This document shows positions 1-5,747 of a stretch of DNA of 6,963 nt, piece by piece (position 1 is the stretch's first letter; each line of letters starts with the position of its first letter). A model generated the notes under the pieces. That model was given only the letters and a program-made list of their open reading frames with translations. It made no database searches and was not told where the DNA came from. The stretch spans positions 1 through 6,963 of the forward strand of contig JAJYNF010000205.1 in assembly GCA_021786455.1 (NCBI GenBank), given 5' to 3'. The translations under genes were made by a program, and so were the position numbers. The stretch is from Acidobacteriota bacterium (GTDB taxonomy: Bacteria; Acidobacteriota; Terriglobia; UBA7540).

Positions 1-693
1 GCCGACCAGTTGGTTGAAAGCGCCGTGAGCGTTTCGTCCGAAGCGACGGCCGCGCCCGAACGGCAAATCGTATCCGCCGCTGAAGTGGATGCGGCTATAG
101 CCCCAGTGCAGTTCGTTGATCATGGTGGGCAAGAACACGTGCGTGACGCTGAGCACGGAATTAAAGTCCACGTCGTGATAATTTGCTCGGTTGAAGGAAC
201 CTCCGTCGGCAATTCCAGTGAACGGTCCAGGCACAAAATCGTTGTCATGCGAGTAGCTCACTCGGCCGAACATCTGATTTTCGGCGCTGAAATCCTGGTC
301 CACCCGCACATCAAGGTGATTCACATCGTTTCGGACGACGCGGTCGGCACTGTAATTGGTAAAGATGCCGGGCCCGGTTAGCGCGGGGTAAAGGTTGAGT
401 AATTTGATGGCATTGGGGTCCAGCCGACTGGCTGGAATCTGGTTGAGGCAGGCGACCTGCGCGGCGCCGGTAAAATTGATGACTCCCGCCAGGCTCCCGC
501 AGGCGTAAAACGGATCGCGGACCACGCCCGAGGAAGTCGCCGTCAGCCCCATCACCGGATCCACCTGGCCCGCGGTGACGGCCCGCGTCGTGGCGGGATC
601 AAAAATCGTTCCTGTCGGAAAGGTTCGGCCCAGCGGCTCGGGCGCGAGCGCAAAGGTAAGGGTTTTGAAGCGCCTGGATATACGGTTAAGTTG
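1..693 (-). pseudogene. Oar-like TonB-dependent outer-membrane receptor, 5'-truncated fragment (runs off the left edge)
   Basis: The minus-strand reading frame is open from a TGA at 694-696 to the window edge and translates to about 231 residues of an Oar-type TonB-dependent receptor. Recognisable family stretches are TGTIFDPATTRAV, NQIPASRLDPNAIKLLNLYP, NHLDVRVDQDFSAENQMFGR and TMINELHWGYSRIHF, i.e. the middle of the beta-barrel. Such receptors are usually about 1,000-1,200 residues and import large ligands such as oligosaccharides across the outer membrane using TonB energy. Here the N-terminal signal peptide, carboxypeptidase-regulatory-like domain and plug are absent. No ATG occurs in frame before 552 and no GTG before 564, both inside family-like sequence, and the 155 bases up to lacI encode nothing receptor-like in any minus frame. 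A good promoter and operator lie immediately upstream (704-751), so the gene appears to have lost roughly its first third between the leader and the barrel, by true deletion or misassembly. The family call is firm; the pseudogene status is less so. Confidence 0.7.
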
Positions 694-703
694 TCAGGTT
701 TAA

Positions 704-720
704 CGTGTACGTTCACGGGA
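704..720. promoter_or_regulatory. Candidate LacI-family operator, copy B (receptor side)
   Basis: CGTGTACGTTCACGGGA. The core CGTG-TACGTT-CACG is an inverted repeat with a central CpG, as in LacI/PurR/CcpA-type operators. It matches 16 of 17 bases of the site at 2078-2094 in front of the DUF4380 gene. It covers the predicted +1 of the promoter at 723-751, a classical repressor position. The LacI gene between the two copies is the obvious candidate binder; binding itself is inferred. Confidence 0.6.
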
Positions 721-722
721 TG

Positions 723-751
723 ATGCTACTTTTGGGTTTTGCGCTTGTCAA
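723..751 (-). promoter_or_regulatory. Sigma70-type promoter for the TonB receptor fragment
   Basis: On the minus strand a perfect TTGACA (751-746) is followed by exactly 17 bases and then TAGCAT (728-723), a 4/6 match to TATAAT. The predicted transcription start is near 715-717, inside the operator-like motif at 704-720. It points into the receptor fragment and lies outside any gene. This is the best promoter in the window, although predicted from sequence only. Confidence 0.6.
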
Positions 752-795
752 GGGGAATTCTGCGCCCCCTCAGCCACCCGGAGGTCAGTAGCCCA

Positions 796-815
796 CGAGG
801 CGCTTGCGGGCCTCG
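796..815 (-). terminator. Possible weak hairpin downstream of the LacI gene
   Basis: CGAGGC (796-801) and GCCTCG (810-815) form a 6-bp GC-rich stem with an 8-base loop about 35 bases after the stop codon of the LacI gene. No U-run follows on the minus strand, so it is not a standard intrinsic terminator. It could still separate lacI transcription from the receptor promoter at 723-751. Confidence 0.25.
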
Positions 816-848
816 GGTGAATGGGACGTGGCTTGGGAGGCGCGGCCG

Positions 849-1913
849 CTACGTTTCGGGAAGGCTGTCGTGGCGTGTTTCGCGGAAGAGTTGCATGTTG
901 GATCGCATCACAATGTGAGGGCTCAAGTAGTAGGTGGGAGGAATGGGGCGACCATAGGCAACGTAGTCCACGATCAAGCGGACCGCGATCTGCCCTTGCA
1001 CATACGGCCGCTGGTGAATGGAAGCGGGGATCGTTCCTTTTTCAAAATAAGGCATCATCTCCTTGAATAAATCCGTGGCAATGACCTTGATCTTCCCGTG
1101 AAGGTTGCGAGCTCCCACCGCGTGGCATACCGGAAGGCAGTTCGCCGTGCTGACGTATAAGCCTTGCAGGCTTTTGTGCCGCCCCAAAAGGACAAAGGCC
1201 TTTTGGAAGGTTTCGTCTTCGTCGTCGTGGCCCTCGACCACCTCGAGAATACGGCTACCGGGGGATAACTGCTGGTACATTCGTGAGAAGGCCTCGACTT
1301 TGTTGCGGTGATCCTCGGTAGAGATCATGCCGGTAATGATCGCTACATCTGCCTTGCCGGGAAGAAGTTTGCTCATCAACTCGGCCGCGAGATTGCCGTT
1401 GACCACGGGGTTCACGCAGATCACGGTGGAGCGGTTGGTTCCGGGCGCGTCCGAGGCAACGCAAATTACCCGGACGTTTTGTTTCTCCGCTTGATTAATG
1501 AGCTGGGCCAGGGAGTGGGGATCGCCCGGGCAGACCACCAGTGCCTGAAGGCCATTGCCCAGAAGCTCCTTGACCCTTTCGATTTCGCCAACGCCAAGGC
1601 GTTCGCAAGGCTGGTAAAGAATCTCCACCCCTAAAGCCTCAAAGCGGCGTCCTTCGCTGAGCAATCCATCGCGTAGCTGGTCGTAAAAATAATGCACCTC
1701 GCGGGGAATGCAGACCCCGATGCGAAGGGTGGACTTCCCAATGGATAATGCCCGAGCGGCCAGATTGGGCCGATAGCCGAGTTCTTTCGCAATCCGCAGG
1801 ATGCGTTTGCGGGTGCTCTCGCTGATTTCCTTTCGTCCATGCAAGGCGCGGTCCACGGTGCCAATCGAGACGTTGGCCAGTCGGGCAATTTCAGGAATGC
1901 CGATTCGTTGCAT
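849..1913 (-). CDS. LacI-family transcriptional regulator
   Basis: A 354-residue repressor of normal family length. Residues 4-50 form the LacI helix-turn-helix (IPEIARLANVSIGTVDRAL, with recognition-helix residues I17, G18 and R22). The hinge helix at about 50-58 (NLAARALS) has Leu56, the residue that in LacI/PurR inserts into the central CpG of the operator. Residues from about 64 form the periplasmic-binding-protein-like sugar sensor (RIGVCIPREVHYFYDQLRDGL, then the late KVIATDLFKEMMPYFEKG and ASIHQRPYVQGQIAVRL). The ATG at 1913 begins just before the HTH, so the start is well placed; the Shine-Dalgarno is weak (AGG a few bases upstream). It is divergent from the DUF4380 gene with a 183-base gap and lies upstream of the receptor fragment on the same strand. 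Both neighbours carry the same candidate operator, so it probably represses them until a carbohydrate inducer binds. The inducer cannot be told from the sequence. Confidence 0.93.
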   Translation of the reverse strand: MQRIGIPEIARLANVSIGTVDRALHGRKEISESTRKRILRIAKELGYRPNLAARALSIGKSTLRIGVCIPREVHYFYDQLRDGLLSEGRRFEALGVEILYQPCERLGVGEIERVKELLGNGLQALVVCPGDPHSLAQLINQAEKQNVRVICVASDAPGTNRSTVICVNPVVNGNLAAELMSKLLPGKADVAIITGMISTEDHRNKVEAFSRMYQQLSPGSRILEVVEGHDDEDETFQKAFVLLGRHKSLQGLYVSTANCLPVCHAVGARNLHGKIKVIATDLFKEMMPYFEKGTIPASIHQRPYVQGQIAVRLIVDYVAYGRPIPPTYYLSPHIVMRSNMQLFRETRHDSLPET

Positions 1914-2039
1914 GCGCCTGCTGCAAGTTTACACCTTCCCGCTCAGAAACCAGAGGCGGACCGCGGTGAGAAGTGGCGAAAGGCTCCGCTGTTCCCGCTA
2001 CGAATCAATGTTAACGACTCGCCGCCCCGCAAATTTTGC

Positions 2040-2069
2040 TTGCGCCAAGCGAGAAAGCCGGCTTAGACT
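2040..2069 (+). promoter_or_regulatory. Possible promoter of the DUF4380 gene
   Basis: TTGCGC (2040-2045), an 18-base spacer and TAGACT (2064-2069) give a modest sigma70-like match. The predicted start is near 2076, placing the operator at 2078-2094 directly over the initially transcribed bases. This mirrors the receptor side. The boxes are weak, so most of the support comes from that arrangement. Confidence 0.3.
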
Positions 2070-2075
2070 GGCAAG

Positions 2076-2093
2076 CCCGTGTACGATCACGGG
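2076..2093. promoter_or_regulatory. Candidate LacI-family operator, copy A (DUF4380 side)
   Basis: CCCGTG-TACGAT-CACGGG is an 18-base inverted repeat with perfect 6-base arms and a central CpG. Bases 2078-2094 match copy B at 704-720 in 16 of 17 positions. It lies between the weak promoter at 2040-2069 and the ATG at 2097, so bound repressor would block initiation. The same inverted repeat in the mRNA could also fold next to the start codon. It is assigned to the adjacent LacI protein by position and symmetry, not by experiment. Confidence 0.65.
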
Positions 2094-2096
2094 AAT

Positions 2097-3371
2097 ATGG
2101 CCACATTTCACTGCAAACTGGGGTGGGAGACGTTTTGCGGTTGGAACGCGGTGAAGCTCTCCAACGGCCTGCTGGAGCTTTATGTTGTACCTGAAATTGG
2201 CGGCCGAATCCTTCAGCTTCGGCTGGCCGAGCGCGAGCTTCTTTACGTGAATTCCCGGCATCTCGGACACGTTTATTCGCCGGATGAAAATTGCGCTGCT
2301 GCCGGTTGGAAGAATTACGGCGGCTCGAAAGTCTGGCCAGCCCCGCAAGGCTGGGAACGGGAGGATCAATGGCCCGGACCGCCGGACCCGATCTTGGATG
2401 GCGGGCCATATTCGCTCGAGGTGACCGCCGAAAGCCCGGAGTCCGTCGCGGTGAGGTTGGAAAGTCGCCCGGACTCGTACTCCGGGTTGACCTTGGCGCG
2501 GGAGATTCGGCTGCGCGCGAATTCTTCGTCGGTAGAAATCATACACATGATGCGGAACTGCTCGGCGCGGACCGTCCGCTGGGGTATCTGGCAAGTCACG
2601 CAGCAGGACGCCCGGCGGGGCTTGGTGGCGCACGTCCGAGCAACGCGTCATCGGCAAATGTTCGGCGACCGGCCGTTTGACAACGTACACCTCGATTCGA
2701 ACACGCATCTCTGGACACTCAATTATGCCGATCAAGTGGCGAAATTCGCCGTCGAGGCGGAGCAGGGTTGGATTGTGGCCGTGCGGGCGGAGGAAATGAT
2801 TGCCCTGGTGGAAACCTTTCCGCTATTTCCTGGTCGCCGCTATCCGGACGGGGCCCCGGTAGAACTGTGGGTCAACGGAAGAGGCACCTTTACCCTGCCC
2901 ACGGGCCAAGTAGATTCAGAGGCCGACCCCAACGGCTGCGACCCTTATGTCGAGACCGAAATTCTGAGCCCGCTGGTGGAGCTTGAGCCGGGCGAAGAAT
3001 TCACTTTTCCCATTGCTTGGCACGCGACCCAGGCATGCAACCGCTCCGTCGCCGAGGTTACCGAAGCGGCACTGGTTTCCGTGCCTTTGCGCGCCGTGCC
3101 CGAGCGCGGTCAGGTTCGGGTCACGGGCAGCTTCGGAGTTTTCCAAACGGGATTGCTCGAGCTGGATGTGGTTACCGCCGATGGCCGCTCATTGGCTGCG
3201 CATCAACTGGGCGAGGTTAGTCCCTCCTCCGCACGGCAGATTGACCACCGGTTAGTCCTTCCTGCGAAGGCCGTCGCCCTGAAACTTTTCCTGAAAAACT
3301 CCGATGGAAGGATGGCCACCGAGCTTGCAGAGGCAAGGCTTGAAGAAGAGAACGCCTCGAACGCCGGCTAG
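2097..3371 (+). CDS. DUF4380-family protein, galactose-mutarotase-like fold
   Basis: A 424-residue protein with no signal peptide or membrane segment, so probably cytoplasmic. The N-terminal 310 residues match the DUF4380 pattern: LYVVPEIGGRILQLRL (about 28-43), the signature NYGGSKVWPAPQGWER (73-88), LDGGPYSLEV (100-109) and DPYVETEILSPLVELEPGE (282-300). This family has the beta-supersandwich carbohydrate-binding fold of aldose 1-epimerases, but no reaction is established for it. Residues about 325-405 look like an added small beta domain. A role in binding or converting a sugar taken up by the neighbouring receptor is inferred from the shared operator and the divergent LacI gene. The start is uncertain: an in-frame GTG at 2079 would add six residues and put the operator inside the gene. 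I prefer ATG 2097, which leaves the operator in the leader. Neither start has a good Shine-Dalgarno; GGGA lies only two bases before the ATG. Confidence 0.85.
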   Translation: MATFHCKLGWETFCGWNAVKLSNGLLELYVVPEIGGRILQLRLAERELLYVNSRHLGHVYSPDENCAAAGWKNYGGSKVWPAPQGWEREDQWPGPPDPILDGGPYSLEVTAESPESVAVRLESRPDSYSGLTLAREIRLRANSSSVEIIHMMRNCSARTVRWGIWQVTQQDARRGLVAHVRATRHRQMFGDRPFDNVHLDSNTHLWTLNYADQVAKFAVEAEQGWIVAVRAEEMIALVETFPLFPGRRYPDGAPVELWVNGRGTFTLPTGQVDSEADPNGCDPYVETEILSPLVELEPGEEFTFPIAWHATQACNRSVAEVTEAALVSVPLRAVPERGQVRVTGSFGVFQTGLLELDVVTADGRSLAAHQLGEVSPSSARQIDHRLVLPAKAVALKLFLKNSDGRMATELAEARLEEENASNAG

Positions 3372-3401
3372 AATGGGCCTCGCTCCGCTCGGTTTTTGAT
3401 G

Positions 3402-3448
3402 GCCAGGGAGCCTGGCGGAGGCTCTTCGCCGCCCACCTGAAGGGCGAA
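3402..3448. terminator. Stacked inverted repeats between converging genes
   Basis: The 104-base gap between the converging DUF4380 and hemDE genes holds three short inverted repeats. GCCAGG/CCTGGC is at 3402-3416 (3-base loop), GAGCCT/AGGCTC at 3408-3424 (5-base loop, overlapping the first so only one can form), and TTCGCC/GGCGAA at 3425-3448 (12-base loop). They are placed to end transcription from both sides. None is followed by a clear U-run in either direction; a TTTTT at 3393-3397 precedes them on the plus strand. Function as a bidirectional terminator is therefore only plausible. Confidence 0.35.
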
Positions 3449-3475
3449 TCTTCGGCAAATCAAATGGGAACGGCG

Positions 3476-5458
3476 TCAGCCCCCCGAGTGGGAGCTGAGC
3501 TCGTGAACTATCGCGACCATGGCAAGCACGTTTTCCTCCGGCGTATCCGGTAGGATTCCGTGGCCCAGATTAAAGACATGCCCGGGTCTGCCACCCGCCT
3601 GATCCAAAATCCGCAGGACGCGCTCGCGGATAAACGCCGGATTGGCGTAAAGCACGGTAGGGTCCAAATTGCCCTGCACGGCCACGTCATAGCCCACCCG
3701 GCGCCAAGCATCGTCCAACTCGACGTGGAAATCGAGGCCCATTACATTTCCGCCGGCTCGACGCAAATCTTCAAGAAACTGCCCGGTCCCCAAACCGAAG
3801 TGAATCACGGGCGTTCCCGGCTTGATCGCCGCGATCATCCGCTTTGAGTAGGGAAGCGCGTACTGGCGATAATCTCCAGGGCTGAGGCAACCCACCCAAC
3901 TATCGAAAATTTGTACGGCATCCGCGCCCGCTTCGATCTGCGCGTTGACGTATTCGGCCAGGGCGTCAGCCAAGCGGGTCATCAAGTCTCGCCAGGCGCC
4001 GGGATCACGGTACATCAGCGATTTAGTGTGGCGAAAGGTCTTTGACGCCCCGCCTTCAATCAGGTAGGAAGCGAGCGTGAATGGAGCCCCTGCAAAGCCG
4101 ATCAGCGGCAGCGTTGGATGGAGAGCAGCGCTGGCTTTGCGGATGGCTTGGAAAAGGTAGTCGAGGGATTCGCGGGGCTCCGGCTTGAGCAGTCTCCCGA
4201 TGTCCGGAAACTTCCGCACCACAGGCGTGATTAACGGTCCGTCGCCGTGGTCATACTGAAGGTCGAAGCCTAGCGGCTCAACAATCAGCAGCAAATCCGC
4301 AAAAATGATGGCCGCGTCAACCCCGAGTTTCCGCGCGGCGGTGACTGTGAGTTCCGCAACCAGATCAGGGTCCTTACAAAGTTTGAGGAAGGGGACCTTA
4401 GCCCGCAGATCCCGATATTCTTTCATATAGCGGCCGACTTGGCGCATCAGCCACACAGGGGTTCGACCCGCGGGCTCGCAGCGGCAAGCCTTCATAAAGG
4501 GAAGCTCCCGGATGCTGGCGGCATCCTCCGGCCGGCCGCCGAGCGCGGAGGTGACGGCCCGGTTGTGGAAGCCGTCCGCCGACAAGAGCGCCCCCCGGCG
4601 CTCCATTTTGTTTTTGAGGATGTCTTCGGCGCCTCGAGCTGCTTCGAGCACCAACACGCCCATTTTCGGTGGACTCGCTTCCACGTCTGCGCCCAACCCG
4701 TGACGATGAAGGGCTTCCGTACAGGTTGGTCCGATCGAGCACACCACGCCCTGTCGCATCGCCTGGAGCAGAGGCTCGCGCAAACCCTTTTCATCCGCCA
4801 CCCGCAGCGCGTGCGCCACCTGAACGCCGTTGGTGAACAGTGCCACGCGGGCGCGACCGTCCACGATGGCCTCCAGGGTCCTGACTAACGGTGCCGTGTC
4901 CTCCGGCAGGGCCCACCGATAAACCGGGACGGGCAGGACCTCAGCGCCACGCCGCTTCAACGCTTCTAGAAATGAGCCATTGGGCACTCCGTATTCCTGC
5001 ACGGCGATGCAGCAGCCTTGAAGCGCAAAGCCGCGTGGGTTCTCGTCTATTTCCTGCAGAATCTCCCGCCAGGTGTTGGGATCGGGGACCATCATCGTGA
5101 TCGGCACGCCGAATTCGCGCAAAACAGCCGCGGGTTTTGCGCCGCGGGAGATGGTTGTGGCGCTCGCAAAGGCTTCCACAATCCCGGCGCGGGCGTATTT
5201 AGACTCAAGCGTTTCCATCATCGCCCGCGTCCCCACGCCGGTCATGAAAATCACCCCCGCAATCTTCCCTGCCAACAGCCTTTGCGCAAAATCAAACACC
5301 GCCGTGTTGCCTTCTAACGGCACCTCGCGCATCGAAGGTCCAACGTAGGGGACGCCTCCATACTTCTCAATAAGTGTCGCCACTTCACCCGAGCGGCGGC
5401 TTTCGAATGCCGCGACGCCCAATCCGCGAAAGTCCACTGTCTTTGAAACGGCTGTCAT
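3476..5458 (-). CDS. hemDE: HemD-HemE fusion: uroporphyrinogen-III synthase / uroporphyrinogen decarboxylase
   Basis: One uninterrupted 660-residue cytoplasmic protein. Residues about 10-280 are uroporphyrinogen-III synthase (HemD): SMREVPLE (42-49), GVIFMTGVGTRAM (68-80), SRGAKPAAVLREFG (104-117), ALFTNGVQVAHAL (206-218) and SIGPTCTEALHRHGL (241-255). It closes hydroxymethylbilane to uroporphyrinogen III. Residues about 281-318 are a linker. Residues 319-655 are uroporphyrinogen decarboxylase (HemE): TPVWLMRQVGRY with R339 and R343, FADLL with catalytic-type D388, GFAGAPFTLASYLIEGG with Y465, IFDS with S520 and NLGHGI with H633. It converts uroporphyrinogen III to coproporphyrinogen III. Each half is full length for its family and all expected HemE active-site residues are present, so both should be active. 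The fusion joins steps that follow directly and could channel an unstable intermediate. No other heme gene is adjacent. The ATG at 5458 lies shortly before the HemD domain; its Shine-Dalgarno is weak. An internal start for free HemE is possible (see 4493-4509). Confidence 0.93.
   Translation of the reverse strand: MTAVSKTVDFRGLGVAAFESRRSGEVATLIEKYGGVPYVGPSMREVPLEGNTAVFDFAQRLLAGKIAGVIFMTGVGTRAMMETLESKYARAGIVEAFASATTISRGAKPAAVLREFGVPITMMVPDPNTWREILQEIDENPRGFALQGCCIAVQEYGVPNGSFLEALKRRGAEVLPVPVYRWALPEDTAPLVRTLEAIVDGRARVALFTNGVQVAHALRVADEKGLREPLLQAMRQGVVCSIGPTCTEALHRHGLGADVEASPPKMGVLVLEAARGAEDILKNKMERRGALLSADGFHNRAVTSALGGRPEDAASIRELPFMKACRCEPAGRTPVWLMRQVGRYMKEYRDLRAKVPFLKLCKDPDLVAELTVTAARKLGVDAAIIFADLLLIVEPLGFDLQYDHGDGPLITPVVRKFPDIGRLLKPEPRESLDYLFQAIRKASAALHPTLPLIGFAGAPFTLASYLIEGGASKTFRHTKSLMYRDPGAWRDLMTRLADALAEYVNAQIEAGADAVQIFDSWVGCLSPGDYRQYALPYSKRMIAAIKPGTPVIHFGLGTGQFLEDLRRAGGNVMGLDFHVELDDAWRRVGYDVAVQGNLDPTVLYANPAFIRERVLRILDQAGGRPGHVFNLGHGILPDTPEENVLAMVAIVHELSSHSGG
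4493..4509 (-). promoter_or_regulatory. Possible internal ribosome-binding site and start for free HemE
   Basis: Inside hemDE, GGGAG (4509-4505) is followed after 9 bases by an in-frame ATG (4495-4493, Met322) at the junction of linker and HemE domain. Starting there would give a 339-residue HemE, close to the normal size of the stand-alone enzyme, whereas the main ORF start has a weaker site. The GGGAG also lies in a small inverted repeat (GGGA-gct-TCCC) that could mask it. This is sequence suggestion only. Confidence 0.3.
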
Positions 5459-5747
5459 ATGCTACCGTGGGCTGACTCAACCTACGATGCTGCTTCTTTT
5501 TCTTCCGCCTAAACCCTTTTTATGGTAATCCACGCCGCGCCATCCGGCTACCCGCAGCTTCGATGCGCCCCAGTAGCGCGAACCCGTGCACCGACGAGGG
5601 TGTAGTGTCCGCGCAACCTAGCGAGTGCCTGCCATCTCCGCCACCGCGGCACCGCATCAGAAGGTCCCGCTACGAGTCTAACAAGATTTTCCCCTGTCGG
5701 GTGGTATTAAGAAAAGAGAGGTGGGACAGGCTTACGTTGGAGAGATC
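5459..5747. other. Intergenic region without a convincing gene
   Basis: The 289 bases between the MBL-PilZ gene and hemDE must carry the hemDE promoter and leader, but I find no strong -35/-10 pair on the minus strand; an A-rich stretch at about 5499-5523 is the only low-GC part. A 45-codon minus ORF (5657-5520, beginning MRCRGGGDGRHSL, ending RRGLP) has a poor ribosome-binding site and no recognised family, so I do not call it a gene. CCTGTC (5693-5698) and GACAGG (5725-5730) are inverted but 26 bases apart, too far for a normal terminator. The tRNA-like stretch at 5579-5650 is listed separately. Confidence 0.5.
5579..5650 (-). other. tRNA-Leu-like sequence, 5' half only (possible tRNA remnant or repeat)
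   Basis: On the minus strand from 5650, GCCGCGGTGGCGGA followed by GATGGCAGGCAC resembles the acceptor, D-stem and D-loop of bacterial tRNA-Leu (typical pattern GCCnnGGTGGCGGAATTGGCAGACGC). GCTAGGTT then resembles the anticodon arm. A CACC/GGTG pair looks like a long variable arm and GGGTTCG like the start of a T arm. However, the D stem has a mismatch, the anticodon stem does not close, the T stem has no 3' partner, and no acceptor 3' strand complementary to GCCGCGG follows at the right distance. It is therefore not a functional tRNA. A decayed tRNA, a dispersed repeat or chance are all possible. Confidence 0.3.

Noticed and set aside
10..381. Plus-strand open frame of 123 codons at the left edge.
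   Set aside because: It is the antisense of clear TonB-receptor barrel sequence and has no family resemblance of its own.
1097..1113. A third copy of the operator (TCCCGTGAAGGTTGCGA resembles the reverse of copy B).
   Set aside because: Only the first nine bases match well, symmetry and the central CpG context are lost, and it lies inside the lacI coding region.
1960..1967. ACCGCGGT palindrome in the lacI/DUF4380 gap as an extra operator.
   Set aside because: Eight-base GC-rich palindromes are common here, symmetry does not extend outward and it is unlike the two matching operator copies.
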